A stretch of 64,000 nucleotides of DNA, from NCBI GenBank assembly GCA_003576705.1, contig QOZS01000005.1, positions 81,070-145,069 on the forward strand, written 5' to 3'. The position numbers were made by a program, and so were the translations under genes. Of this stretch, positions 38,982 to 47,828 are shown piece after piece. The first letter of the stretch is position 1; every line of letters begins with the position of its first letter. This DNA comes from Desertibaculum subflavum (lineage in GTDB: Bacteria; Pseudomonadota; Alphaproteobacteria; Ferrovibrionales; Ferrovibrionaceae). The notes under the pieces are model-generated. The model was given only the letters and a program-made list of their open reading frames with translations, ran no database searches and was not told the DNA's origin.

Positions 38982-41078
38982 CTACGCCTTCGGCGCGAAA
39001 GGCTTGATGGCAGCGGCAACGAACGCGCCGTGATCCGCGACGGGCTTCCACCCGAGGATCCGTTTCTCCTGGCTGGTATCGAACTGGGCCGACAGGCCGC
39101 GCGACTTGATGTCCCAATGGGTTGGTCGCACGGCATCGCCCCGTCCGGCCGCTCGCTTCAAAGCCCACTTTGCCGCCTCCAGCACCGTCAGCTTCCAAGG
39201 GGCATTGCCGTGGAATTGCAGCGGGCGTTCCATCGCGTTCCCGAGCAGGCGAACGTATTCGCGCGCGGTCAATCGAACATCGCCGATCAGATTCAGCGTC
39301 TTGCCGGCGGCTTCGGGTGCCGTGAGCGCCTGAACCGTTGCGCGCGCCACGTCTTCGACCAGGACGAAGGGCAACGGATGGCGTCCGTCGTCCCAGCCCA
39401 TGAAATGCTGTTCGTTGTTGAAGAAGCCGACGCCGGAATGGAACGGAAGCCCGCCGTCTCCGACGACGACGCCGGGGCGCAGGATGACGACGGCGAGCGA
39501 AGATCCCCGTGCAACCTCCATGGCGGCGCGCTCGGCGAGCGCCTTGCCGCGAGCGTAGACCGCCCGCTGGGGCAATTTCGGGTCGGTCGGGGTCTCGGCG
39601 GTAACGGCGGCGCCCGCATCGCCGAGATAGAGGGCGGCAATGGTGCTGAAGTGAACCAGCCGGTCCACGCCGCGAGCGACGCAAGCTTCCGCGACCAGCC
39701 GGGCGCCCGTGACCATGCTTTCGATGATTTCGCTATCGGTCGCTCCGGCGGCACCTTGCGCCAGGTTGACGACATGCCGCGCCGAGCCGATGCAGCGGGC
39801 CACCGCCTCCGGATCATGCACGTCGCCGCGCACCATCTGCACCCTGGAATCGCGAAACTCCGACGGCAGGGCGTCGATGCCGCGCGCCAGGATGGAAAGG
39901 CGCTTGCCTTCCCGGAGCAGGGCGCGGACCAGATGCGTGCCGATGAATCCGGTCCCGCCCAGAATGGCGACGTCGCTTGCCGTCTCCGGACGGGCAGCTT
40001 GAGTGGCGGTGGCGGTCGCCGGGGCGCCGCTCGGAGCGCCCACATCGGCGGCAATCTTCTCGCACAGGGTTACGAGCTTCGCCCCGAACCTGCCGTCGAG
40101 CGAAGGCACGGAGCTTCCGGGGAAATGGAAAGCTGCGATCGAGTTCTTCATGCTCAGGAAGAACGGATCGTTGCGCGGCAACAGCTTGAGGAGCGAACCG
40201 GCGTAGCGGGCAATGCTGCCAGCGCCCTGCGTGGCGAATTGCGTCGCCATCGAGATTCCGCCGATTGCCACATCGGTGAAGTCCGGATAGCGGCTTCTCA
40301 GCTGCGCGACGGTCCGATTGTTGAGGATGTCCGCGCATACCACGCCATCGGTGCCGACGACGCTGACTTGCCAGCAGGGGAAGTCGCGCCCGACGGCGAA
40401 TTGCAGATCGGCGCTCGCCTTCTCGCACCGAAGCGAGACGTGCCAGACCGGATAGAACGAATGCTGTTCATTGATGGGCAGCGGCCTTCCCGCCGTTGCC
40501 GACACGTCCAAGGCGTCGCCGAGCAAGGCCAGAACCTGCGAAAGCGGGTGCACCGCCTGTTCCAGAAGAATGTTCTTCGGCTCGGCGAACATCCAGTGAC
40601 CGAACTGCCGGGCCACCAGCTGGCGCAACGGCACGTTGTACAGGACGTGGACGTGCTCGATGCGGCCGATCTTCGGCACTGCCGCCATGAGCTTCAGAAA
40701 GGCCGGATGGCAGACGAAATTCTGATTCACGCCCAGGCGGCCGGGTGTGGGGAGGGCGGCCAGCGCTTCCGCGTCCGAACCATGCGCGGCCATCGGCTTC
40801 TCGAGCAGGACATCGATCCCCGCCTGCAACAAAGGCTCGGCGACGGCGCGGTGGAGAGGGGGCGGGACGGCGACGTGCGCCGATTGCGCGACCCGGCTGT
40901 CGATCAGCTCCTGCACATCGCTGAAGATGTTGGCCACGCGATGCCGTTTCGCGAGCCGTTCCGCCGCCGGTCGGTTCCGATCGACCACCGCGCTCAGTTC
41001 CACGCCGGGAAGGGCAGCAAGCGCATCTGCATGGATGGCGGAGATATAACCCGCTCCGACGATAGCTACTCTGCGCAT
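38982..41078 (-). CDS. Fusion of a Gfo/Idh/MocA oxidoreductase and an NAD-dependent epimerase/dehydratase
   Basis: Protein of 698 residues with two Rossmann enzymes in one chain. Residues 1-345 are a Gfo/Idh/MocA oxidoreductase (VAIVGAGYISAIHADAL, VLLEKPMA with the EKP motif). After an Ala/Thr linker, residues 368-698 form an extended short-chain dehydrogenase/epimerase with GGTGFIG at 374-380 and the catalytic Tyr508-x3-Lys512 (YARGK). There is no frameshift or internal start, so this looks like a genuine fusion. It probably performs two steps of nucleotide-sugar or lipid-linked sugar modification for the adjacent GT4 enzyme, with which it forms a minus-strand operon. Confidence 0.85.
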   Translation of the reverse strand: MRRVAIVGAGYISAIHADALAALPGVELSAVVDRNRPAAERLAKRHRVANIFSDVQELIDSRVAQSAHVAVPPPLHRAVAEPLLQAGIDVLLEKPMAAHGSDAEALAALPTPGRLGVNQNFVCHPAFLKLMAAVPKIGRIEHVHVLYNVPLRQLVARQFGHWMFAEPKNILLEQAVHPLSQVLALLGDALDVSATAGRPLPINEQHSFYPVWHVSLRCEKASADLQFAVGRDFPCWQVSVVGTDGVVCADILNNRTVAQLRSRYPDFTDVAIGGISMATQFATQGAGSIARYAGSLLKLLPRNDPFFLSMKNSIAAFHFPGSSVPSLDGRFGAKLVTLCEKIAADVGAPSGAPATATATQAARPETASDVAILGGTGFIGTHLVRALLREGKRLSILARGIDALPSEFRDSRVQMVRGDVHDPEAVARCIGSARHVVNLAQGAAGATDSEIIESMVTGARLVAEACVARGVDRLVHFSTIAALYLGDAGAAVTAETPTDPKLPQRAVYARGKALAERAAMEVARGSSLAVVILRPGVVVGDGGLPFHSGVGFFNNEQHFMGWDDGRHPLPFVLVEDVARATVQALTAPEAAGKTLNLIGDVRLTAREYVRLLGNAMERPLQFHGNAPWKLTVLEAAKWALKRAAGRGDAVRPTHWDIKSRGLSAQFDTSQEKRILGWKPVADHGAFVAAAIKPFAPKA

Positions 41079-41212
41079 TCGATACCCGTCTCCGCGCCCG
41101 GCGCCTCAAGTGGCGCAACATGCTGAGATTTCTTTAACGTTAGAATAACCGACAAGCCATCCGGCCCGGAGAGATTTGGTCACCAAGGTTACGCGCCATT
41201 AGAGTTCAGGCG

Positions 41213-41953
41213 ATGATTCCGGTGCGCGAGTCGCCGTCCCCCAATTGCGACGCCAGGCTGCCCGGCGTCCCCATCGATATTCTGCTGCTGCACTACACCG
41301 GCATGCAGAGCGCGGCGGCGGCGCTCGCCCGTCTGTGCGATCCGGCGGCAGAGGTCAGCGCCCACTACCTGATCGACGAGGATGGCACGATCCATCGCCT
41401 GGTGCCGGAGGATCGACGTGCCTGGCATGCCGGCAAGGCGCGCTGGCAGGGGGCCGAGGACATCAACGCCCGCTCGATCGGCATAGAGCTGGTCAATCCG
41501 GGCCACGAATGGGGCTATCGGCCGTTTCCCGAGGCGCAGATGGCGGCTCTCGAAGCGCTGGCGCTGGATATCGTGTCGCGGCAAGCGATTCCGCCGAGGC
41601 GCGTGCTCGGCCATTCCGACGTGGCGCCGACGCGCAAGCAGGATCCCGGCGAGTTGTTCGACTGGGCGAGGCTTGCCCGGGCCGGGCTCGGCCTGTGGCC
41701 GCGCCCTGATTTCGTGCCACCATCCGACGTGCCGGCGGTGATGGCCGGTCAGCGCGGACCCGCGGTGCTCGATCTGCAGATCGCGCTCGACACCGTCGGC
41801 TATTGGGTCGAAGGCACCGGCCTGTTCGACCCGCTGACGGAAGCGGCCGTGACCGCCCTGCAGCGACACTTCCGTCCGCGTCGAGTGGACGGCATCGCCG
41901 ATGCCGAGACCCAGGGGCTCGCCTTCCACCTGGCTGAGATCGCCGCAGCTTGA
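41213..41953 (+). CDS. N-acetylmuramoyl-L-alanine amidase (AmpD-like) with peptidoglycan-binding domain
   Basis: Protein of 246 residues. The amidase_2 domain has LLLHYTGMQS, SAHYLIDEDGTIHRLV, RAWHAGKARW, SIGIELVNPGHEWGY and GHSDVAPTRKQDPG, giving the His/His/Asp zinc ligands and the catalytic residues. A PG_binding_1 module (AVLDLQIALDTVGYWV to ALQRHFRP) follows. It lacks a signal peptide, so a cytoplasmic muropeptide-recycling role like AmpD is likely. The stop codon TGA lies inside the -35 element of the rnpB promoter. Confidence 0.92.
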   Translation: MIPVRESPSPNCDARLPGVPIDILLLHYTGMQSAAAALARLCDPAAEVSAHYLIDEDGTIHRLVPEDRRAWHAGKARWQGAEDINARSIGIELVNPGHEWGYRPFPEAQMAALEALALDIVSRQAIPPRRVLGHSDVAPTRKQDPGELFDWARLARAGLGLWPRPDFVPPSDVPAVMAGQRGPAVLDLQIALDTVGYWVEGTGLFDPLTEAAVTALQRHFRPRRVDGIADAETQGLAFHLAEIAAA

Positions 41954-41978
41954 CGCGGCGCGGGCAGCCACCTATCTG
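41950..41978 (+). promoter_or_regulatory. rnpB promoter
   Basis: TTGACG (41950-41955) and TATCTG (41973-41978) are 17 bp apart. The predicted +1 falls 7 nt after the -10 box, at 41985, exactly where the P1 helix of RNase P RNA begins. The -35 box overlaps the amidase stop codon. Confidence 0.65.
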
Positions 41979-41984
41979 GCGCAG

Positions 41985-42390
41985 GCCAGACGGCTGGATG
42001 ACCGCGCGTGCTACGGGCTTGCCCGGCGGTGCGCGAGGAAAGTCCGGGCTCCACGGATGGACGGTGCCGGGTAACGCCCGGCGGGGGCGACCCCAGGGAC
42101 AGTGCCACAGAGAACAGACCGCCCGCGCTTCCAGGCCTCGTGCCTGGGCCGCGGGCAAGGGTGAAACGGTGCGGTAAGAGCGCACCGCGGGACCGGCAAC
42201 GGGACCGGCACGGCAAACCCCACCGGGAGCAAGACCAAATAGGGGCGGCGCGCCGGCGGCAACGCCGGCAGGCTCATCCGGCCGAGCCGTCCGGGTCGGT
42301 CGCGCGAGGCGTCCGGTAACGGGCGTCCCAGAGGAATGGTCATCACCCGGCGCGAGCCGGGCACAGAACCCGGCTTACAGGCCGTCTGGC
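41985..42390 (+). ncRNA. rnpB: RNase P RNA (bacterial class A)
   Basis: Catalytic RNA of about 406 nt that removes 5' leaders from tRNA precursors. The conserved core GAGGAAAGTCCGGGCTCC is at 42035-42052, the GGTGAAAC...GGTAAGAGCGCACC region at 42160-42185, and the 3' conserved ACAGAACCCGGCTTACAG at 42363-42380. The ends are set by the P1 helix: GCCAGACGG at 41985-41993 pairs perfectly with CCGTCTGGC at 42382-42390. The intervening stems are strongly GC-rich. The last 16 nt overlap the 3' end of the convergent acetyltransferase gene. Confidence 0.97.
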
Positions 42391-42896
42391 ACTTTCATCG
42401 GTCCGACGTCGCGGACCATATAGGCGGCGTCGGCGCCATAGCTCGCCAGCTTGGCGCCGGGCGTGGCGTCGCCGGCAGCCCGGAAGCCAAGGCGCTTCCA
42501 GAAGGGCGCCGATCCGCCCACTGCCACCAGCGCAAGACAGGGCAGGCGCATATCGATCGCGAGCTCGACCATGCGGGCGACCAGGCTGGAGCCGTGTCCT
42601 CGACCAGCCACGGATGGCGCCAGGGCGATGTCGTGCAGGTACAGGCAATCGGCGCGCCCGGGCAGCTCTTCCAGCAGGGTGTTCAACGGGGGCGGCGCGC
42701 CGAGCCGGCCGGGATGTGCGATGGCGTAGCCGACCAGCGTCGAATCATCCGTCAGAGCGAGACAGCCCTGCGGAAACAGGCGCAGCCGCTCGGCGAACAC
42801 CGCCGGCGCTTCCGGATGCGCGGCGTGGATGCGATCAGCCAATACGCTGACCGCCGGCAGGTCCGCGGCGCGCATCGGCCGCCAGGCGAGGCTCAC
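42375..42896 (-). CDS. GNAT family N-acetyltransferase
   Basis: Acetyltransferase of about 173 residues. The acetyl-CoA-binding A motif is recognisable as LHDIALAPSVAGRGHGSSLV, with CLALVAVGGSAPFWKRLGF forming the B-motif strand and helix. The substrate is unknown. The GTG at 42896 overlaps the stop of the upstream glycosyltransferase gene (GTGA), giving coupled translation; the ATG at 42875 is an alternative. The TAA stop lies within the P1 helix region of the convergent rnpB gene. Confidence 0.82.
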   Translation of the reverse strand: MSLAWRPMRAADLPAVSVLADRIHAAHPEAPAVFAERLRLFPQGCLALTDDSTLVGYAIAHPGRLGAPPPLNTLLEELPGRADCLYLHDIALAPSVAGRGHGSSLVARMVELAIDMRLPCLALVAVGGSAPFWKRLGFRAAGDATPGAKLASYGADAAYMVRDVGPMKVPDGL

Positions 42897-43651
42897 CGCC
42901 GCTGCAGCACCTGGGTGAGGTCGCCGCGGAAGGCGTTCGACCCGACATGGGTGAGCTTGCTGCGCAGATCGACCCAGATCTCGCCGCCGGCGGCCTGCCA
43001 GCGGCGGCAGAAGGCATAATCCTCGCTCAGATAGTTGCGGGTTTCCGGATCCACCATGGTGTCGAAGAAGGCGTAGTGGTTGTCGGAGCGCGGCAGGCCG
43101 GCGACATGCGGCACGTTGATCTTGAGCTCGGGATAGCGCTCGCGCATGCGCTCCAGCGCCGACCGGCGCAGCATCAGGAAGCCGGTCGCCACATAGCGTG
43201 CTTTCGCGAAGCCATCCTTCCCCTTGATTTCCTGGCCATCGAATTCGACGGCGTAGTGCAGCGAGACCGGCTCCGGTTCCGGATGCCCGGATCGGATCGC
43301 GCCGCCGATGCGCTGCCAGTCCAGCCATTTGATCGGATAGACGCCGCCGACGACTTCATGCCCGCTATCGAGCATCCGGAACACCTGCTCCGGATCGAAG
43401 GCGATGTCGCTGTCGATGAACAGAAAGTGGCTGTATTGCGGTCGGTCGAGAAAAGTGGAAACCAGCGTATTGCGGGCGCGGGTGATCAGGCTCTCGTTGC
43501 CGAGCGTGTCGACCCAGAGCGGCAGGTTGCGCTCGAAGCACGCCTTCTGCAGCGCCAGCACCGATTTCAAGTAGTGATGCGTCACCATGTTGCCGTAGCA
43601 CGGCGTGGCGACCCAGAGGCCGGTCGCGGCGTCGCCGCGCGTTTCCGTCAT
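42893..43651 (-). CDS. GT-A type glycosyltransferase-like protein
   Basis: Protein of 252 residues with WVATPCYGNMVTHHYLKSVLAL at the N-terminus, TRARNTLVSTFL, and a DxD-type metal-nucleotide motif in FLFIDSDIAFDPEQV. LSEDYAFCRRWQAAGGEIWVD near the C-terminus resembles the acceptor/base region of GT-A enzymes. It has no membrane segment. The acceptor is unknown. It is encoded just upstream of, and overlaps, the GNAT gene, so the two may modify one glycan. Confidence 0.75.
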   Translation of the reverse strand: MTETRGDAATGLWVATPCYGNMVTHHYLKSVLALQKACFERNLPLWVDTLGNESLITRARNTLVSTFLDRPQYSHFLFIDSDIAFDPEQVFRMLDSGHEVVGGVYPIKWLDWQRIGGAIRSGHPEPEPVSLHYAVEFDGQEIKGKDGFAKARYVATGFLMLRRSALERMRERYPELKINVPHVAGLPRSDNHYAFFDTMVDPETRNYLSEDYAFCRRWQAAGGEIWVDLRSKLTHVGSNAFRGDLTQVLQRR

Positions 43652-43691
43652 CGACCGCTATCGACCTCCTGCTCCTGGCCCGCGCCGGCGC

Positions 43692-45659
43692 TCATTTGCC
43701 GAGAATGCCCTTCAGCGGATTGGGCAGGCTGGGTGCGCTCGGCGTGGTGGTGCCGTCCGAAGTGCCGCCCGGAATCGGTACGGCACCCTTCAGCGCATCC
43801 ATCGCCTTGCCGGTCGCGGCATCCTTCAGCATGGCGCCGAGATCGGGCCGATAGCTGATATTGTGCCATGGCCCGGTGACGATCACCGGCACGGTAATCC
43901 CGGTTGCATCCTCCTTGCCGCCCTGGCCCTTGGTGGTCGCGGCGAGCTTCGGCTCCAGGCGATAGTTCACCGTCTTCGGCGGCATCTCGACCGTGCCCTT
44001 GCCGGTGACGCGCAGCAGCGGCGATTTCATCTGCAGATCGTCGTTGCTGACGATGCCGTTGACGATCTTGAACGTGCCGGTGAGCTCCGAGAAGTCGGTT
44101 TGCTTCGTCGAGCCCGTCAGGCCGCCGGTCACCGCGCTTTTCACGTCGCGGGCCGCCTGCACGATCTCCGCCAGGTCGAAGCCCTTGATGGCGCCGTCGC
44201 GGAAATCGATCTTGCCCTGACCCGCCAGGCTCGAGACGATTTCCTTCTGCGACTTGCCGCGGCCGTTCACGGCGTAGTCGAGCGCGCCCTTGCCGGTAAG
44301 GCGTTCGCTGTCGGTGGCCGCTTTGAGCAGCGGACCGACCTGAATGCCCTGCAGGTCGAACGATTGCTCGATAGCGGGCACGGGGCCGGAGCCGTCCAGC
44401 ACCACGCGGCCCTGGCCCTTGCCGTCATAAAGCGCCATCTCCTTGAGGTCGACCTGCAGCCGGCCGTTGCGCAGCAGCGCGGCGATCACACTCTTGCCGA
44501 CTTCGATCTTCCGTACCTTGAGCGAGCCGACCGAGAGGTCGAACTGCGCGTCGGCCGCCTTCAACGGCGCGACGTCGATCGGATCGCTGCTCCATTCGGT
44601 CGGGCCCGCCTGCTGGTCTTTCGCCGGCGGTGCCTCGGGCGGCAGATACGGATTGACGTCCAGAGCCGCGATGTCGAGCTTGCCCTTGAGCGAGGGGCGG
44701 GCGCCGGTGGTGTCGACCGAGACTTCGCCGGTCGACTTGATCTCGTCCAGCGCGATCTGCGCGTTGGTGAAGCTGTAGCGCGGGCCGGCGACGCCGACCT
44801 TGCCCTTGATCGAGAGCGGACCCATGGTCTTCTCGCGTGCCTCGATCGGCGATCCGGCCCAGGCCGCCAGTTCCTTGACCGACGGGACTGCGAGGTCGAC
44901 ATCCCCGTCGACCTTGAGCTGCTTGCCGGTCGCCGCCTGCCCTTTGAAGGCGAGCTTCAGCGGATCGCCGCCGATCGCGAGGTTCACCGGCGTCAGCCGG
45001 CCTTCCATCAGGTCGCGCAGCTTGCCGGCATCGATGGCGATATCGATCTTCTTGCTGTTGTAGACGAGGTCGCCCTTGGCGGCGAACTTGGCATCGAGGC
45101 TGGGCAGATCGACCCGAAGGTTGGCCTTTTCGATCTTGTAGCTCGCGCCGCTCTGCGCGTCGTCATAGGTAAAGAGGCCGTTCACCAGTCGCACATCGCC
45201 GAGATTGATCTCGCTGACAGTAGCTCCCCCGCCGGAGCTCGCGGCGGGCGCGGAGGCGGCTGCTTTGGCGGTGCCGAACTCCCAATTGCCCTTGCCTTGC
45301 CGGTCGACTTCCAGATGAATGACCGGGTCGACCAGGACGAAGCGGTCGACCTCGGCGCGCATGCCGATCAACGGCAGCCATTTCAGCTCGACCTGGAGCG
45401 ATTTCAGCGTCGCCATTTCCTTGTGCTTGGCGCCGGGGGCGTTGGAAAAGGCGACGTCCTGCACGTCGACGGCGAGGGCCGGAATGACGGTAACCTTGAC
45501 GGGTCCTTTGATCACGAGGTCGCGGCCTGTTGCCGACTTAACCTCGGCAACGACCCGATCCTTGATGGCTTCCGCGGGCACCAGATAGGGGACCGCAATC
45601 ACCACGGCGATCAGGACGACGACCACGATGCCGACGCCGATCAGGACCTTGCGCATCAT
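43692..45659 (-). CDS. AsmA family protein
   Basis: Protein of 655 residues with a single N-terminal membrane helix (VLIGVGIVVVVLIAVVIAVPYLVP) and a long periplasmic beta-rich part. Typical AsmA features include RDLVIKGPVKVTVIPALAVDVQDVAFSNAPGA and the C-terminal LTGSTKQTDFSELTGTFKIVNGIVSNDDLQMKSPLLRVTGKG-like region. AsmA-like proteins bridge the envelope and are linked to phospholipid transport or outer-membrane assembly. It is transcribed divergently from mraZ and lies 41 bp upstream of the glycosyltransferase-like gene on the same strand. Confidence 0.9.
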   Translation of the reverse strand: MMRKVLIGVGIVVVVLIAVVIAVPYLVPAEAIKDRVVAEVKSATGRDLVIKGPVKVTVIPALAVDVQDVAFSNAPGAKHKEMATLKSLQVELKWLPLIGMRAEVDRFVLVDPVIHLEVDRQGKGNWEFGTAKAAASAPAASSGGGATVSEINLGDVRLVNGLFTYDDAQSGASYKIEKANLRVDLPSLDAKFAAKGDLVYNSKKIDIAIDAGKLRDLMEGRLTPVNLAIGGDPLKLAFKGQAATGKQLKVDGDVDLAVPSVKELAAWAGSPIEAREKTMGPLSIKGKVGVAGPRYSFTNAQIALDEIKSTGEVSVDTTGARPSLKGKLDIAALDVNPYLPPEAPPAKDQQAGPTEWSSDPIDVAPLKAADAQFDLSVGSLKVRKIEVGKSVIAALLRNGRLQVDLKEMALYDGKGQGRVVLDGSGPVPAIEQSFDLQGIQVGPLLKAATDSERLTGKGALDYAVNGRGKSQKEIVSSLAGQGKIDFRDGAIKGFDLAEIVQAARDVKSAVTGGLTGSTKQTDFSELTGTFKIVNGIVSNDDLQMKSPLLRVTGKGTVEMPPKTVNYRLEPKLAATTKGQGGKEDATGITVPVIVTGPWHNISYRPDLGAMLKDAATGKAMDALKGAVPIPGGTSDGTTTPSAPSLPNPLKGILGK

Positions 45660-45979
45660 GAGGGTATCCTCCGGGTGCCTTGCGGGATTTACGGAAGGCT
45701 AACCCTCGTCCGCCCGGCGGGCAAGTACGCCGTGAACATAAGTAGAACAAAAATCAACCTGTAGAGCAGGAGACACTAGGTCTTGGCAGGTCGGCCAAAC
45801 GACTGGGGGCTGGACACTCCGACATGGCGCGCCAATGCGTCAAAGCGCTCTTTTTTCAGGACATTTAGGTGGTTTTTCTGTTTTAGACCATTGACCCCCA
45901 TCATAGCCCATGATATCCCATATCCATCCGGTCGCGCCCTGATTGTGCCCAGCGGCGGTCTGCCGGATTGGGGCCTGAC
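45660..45979. other. Divergent intergenic region asmA/mraZ
   Basis: The 320 bp between the asmA start and the mraZ start contain no convincing gene. The half near mraZ is AT-rich and holds the candidate dcw-cluster promoter and MraZ boxes listed separately. The rest shows only short, weak inverted repeats, such as TTGGC/GCCAA at 45783-45798. A promoter for asmA is expected here but I could not define one. Confidence 0.6.
45891..45920 (+). promoter_or_regulatory. dcw promoter with three MraZ-binding boxes
   Basis: On the minus strand TGGG occurs three times at exactly 10-bp spacing (CCCA on the plus strand at 45897-45900, 45907-45910 and 45917-45920). This is the TGGGN-plus-5-nt repeat pattern bound by MraZ. 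A promoter-like pair, TTGACC (45891-45896) and TATCCC (45914-45919) with a 17-bp spacer, overlaps the boxes, so MraZ binding would repress its own operon. The mraZ start is 60 bp further on. Confidence 0.72.
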
Positions 45980-46426
45980 GTGGAATATTTTCTGTCGACC
46001 TTCACCAATCGGATCGACAAGAAAGGGCGGATCTCCGTCCCGGCCGAATTCCGCGCGATCTTGACTCGGCGTGGCTCCAGTCGGCTCTTTGCCTATAAAT
46101 CCGTGCGTTACCCATGTGTGGATGCATTCGGTGAGGATTACGTCGACTCTATGATGAAGCGCATACGAGAAATGGAGTATGATTCCGACGAGCAGGATGA
46201 TTACTTGGATACGACGGCCGCGGCCATCCTGCCGCTGAACTGGGACGGGGAGGGGAGAGTTGTCCTTCCGGATCCCCTGATTGCCCACGCGCAGCTTGGC
46301 GACATGGCCGCCTTTGTCGGCCGCGGCGACAGCTTCGCCATCTGGAATCCGTCCCTGTTCGAGGCGCGTCAGGCGGAGGCCCGCAACCGCCAGCAGACGC
46401 GTCGGCGCCCGGCAGGTGCCGCATGA
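45980..46426 (+). CDS. mraZ: Division/cell-wall operon regulator MraZ
   Basis: AbrB-like DNA-binding protein of about 148 residues. Both MraZ half-motifs are present: [22 protein letters not shown] and [13 protein letters not shown]. The GTG at 45980 gives the family's usual N-terminus; a TTG four codons earlier is also open. MraZ oligomers bind TGGG repeats in front of their own gene and repress the dcw operon; such boxes are present upstream. The stop overlaps the rsmH ATG (ATGA). Confidence 0.95.
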   Translation: MEYFLSTFTNRIDKKGRISVPAEFRAILTRRGSSRLFAYKSVRYPCVDAFGEDYVDSMMKRIREMEYDSDEQDDYLDTTAAAILPLNWDGEGRVVLPDPLIAHAQLGDMAAFVGRGDSFAIWNPSLFEARQAEARNRQQTRRRPAGAA

Positions 46427-47373
46427 CGGCGCCCCATCTTCCGGTTCTCCTGGCGGAAGTGGTCGCGGCGCTGGCGCCGCGTGACGGCGCCATCATCGTC
46501 GACGGCACGTTCGGCGCCGGCGGCTATACCCGGGCCCTGTTGGGCGCGGCCGCATGCCGGGTCTGCGCCGTCGATCGCGACCCCGCCGCGGTGGCGCGCG
46601 CGCAGGCGCTGGCGGCCGAGCTGGGCGACCGGCTGATCGTCATCGAGGGGCGATTTGGCGACATGGACCGCTTGCTCGCCGAGCGCGGCATCGATGGCGC
46701 CGACGGTGTCACGCTTGATATCGGCGTTTCCTCGATGCAGCTCGACGAGGCGGCGCGCGGCTTCTCCTTCCGTGCCGACGGCCCGCTCGACATGCGCATG
46801 GGCTCGGATGGGCCGACGGCCGCCGACGTGGTGAACGGGATGCCGGAGGCGGCGCTGGCCGACATTCTGTTCCGGCTCGGCGAGGAGCGGCGGGCCCGCC
46901 AGGTGGCGCGCGCCATCGTAGCGGCGCGCCGCGAGACGCCGATCACCCGCACGCTGCAGCTGGCCCAGATCGTGGCCTCCGCCGCGCATCGCACGCCCGG
47001 CATCCATCCCGCGACGCGCACCTTCCAGGCATTGCGCATCCACGTGAACGACGAGCTCGGCGAGCTCGCTCGCGGCCTGCGCGCAGCCGAGCGCGTCCTG
47101 CGTCCGGCCGGCCGCCTTGCCGTCGTGAGCTTCCATTCGCTCGAGGATCGGATCGTGAAGCGCTTCCTGGAGGAGCGCACGGGGCGCGCCGCGCGCCCCT
47201 CGCGCCACGCCCCGGTCCCGGCGGATCAGGGCCGCCGGGCAAGCTTCGTGCTGCCCCGGCGCGGCGTGGTGACGCCGACCGAGGCGGAGATTGCCGGCAA
47301 CCCGCGCGCCCGCTCGGCCAAGCTCCGCGTTGCGGAACGCACCGACGCACCCGCGATGGAGACGGCGGCATGA
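46423..47373 (+). CDS. rsmH: 16S rRNA (cytosine1402-N4)-methyltransferase RsmH (MraW)
   Basis: SAM-dependent methyltransferase of 316 residues acting on C1402 of 16S rRNA. It has [15 protein letters not shown], the SAM motif [59 protein letters not shown] and [13 protein letters not shown], all characteristic. It overlaps mraZ by 4 bp and ftsL by 4 bp, in the standard dcw order. Confidence 0.97.
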   Translation: MTAPHLPVLLAEVVAALAPRDGAIIVDGTFGAGGYTRALLGAAACRVCAVDRDPAAVARAQALAAELGDRLIVIEGRFGDMDRLLAERGIDGADGVTLDIGVSSMQLDEAARGFSFRADGPLDMRMGSDGPTAADVVNGMPEAALADILFRLGEERRARQVARAIVAARRETPITRTLQLAQIVASAAHRTPGIHPATRTFQALRIHVNDELGELARGLRAAERVLRPAGRLAVVSFHSLEDRIVKRFLEERTGRAARPSRHAPVPADQGRRASFVLPRRGVVTPTEAEIAGNPRARSAKLRVAERTDAPAMETAA

Positions 47374-47828
47374 AGCGCGTCGTGCCTCTCGTCGGCATCC
47401 TGTTCTTCGGCTGCGTCGCCTTCGGCATGTACCACCTCGCCTACGAGGTGAAGCGCCTGGAGGACGAGCTGATTGCCTACAACCGCGCGCTGCTCCGCGA
47501 GCGGGAGGCGATCGACTTCCTGCAGGCCGAGTGGAGCTATCTCTCGCGCCCCGATCGCCTGCAGGCCAGCGCGGCGCGCCACTTGCAGCTCGAGGCGACG
47601 CCGCTGCACCGCCTGCAGCGCATCGAGGACCTTCCGGCGCGCCCCGTCGGCGCCATGGCCGATGGATGGGGCGTGATCGTGGTGCCCGATCCCAATGCGC
47701 CGCCGCTGCCGCTGGCCAAGCCGGCGCCGGAGTCCGCTCCTGTTCCAGCCGTTCCGAACATCGCCGTGCCGACGGTGGAGCGGGACCGGACATCGCGTTC
47801 GGTCGCCCTGCATGGAGATCCGCGATGA
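47370..47828 (+). CDS. ftsL: Cell division protein FtsL
   Basis: Bitopic division protein of 152 residues. One membrane helix at about residues 5-24 ([20 protein letters not shown]) precedes a coiled coil ([38 protein letters not shown] cut into heptads), then a Pro/Ala-rich tail. FtsL bridges FtsB and FtsQ and helps activate FtsWI. Identification rests on position between rsmH and ftsI as well as architecture, since the family is poorly conserved. Both ends overlap neighbours by 4 bp. Confidence 0.88.
   Translation: MKRVVPLVGILFFGCVAFGMYHLAYEVKRLEDELIAYNRALLREREAIDFLQAEWSYLSRPDRLQASAARHLQLEATPLHRLQRIEDLPARPVGAMADGWGVIVVPDPNAPPLPLAKPAPESAPVPAVPNIAVPTVERDRTSRSVALHGDPR

Noticed and set aside
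41101..41116. GCGCC/GGCGC hairpin in the leader of the oxidoreductase fusion gene
   Set aside because: A five-base stem is too short to support a riboswitch or attenuator claim.
41493..42185. Minus-strand open frame across the amidase end and the 5' half of rnpB
   Set aside because: It is Arg/Pro-rich, antisense to both a conserved enzyme and a structured RNA, and has no domain features.
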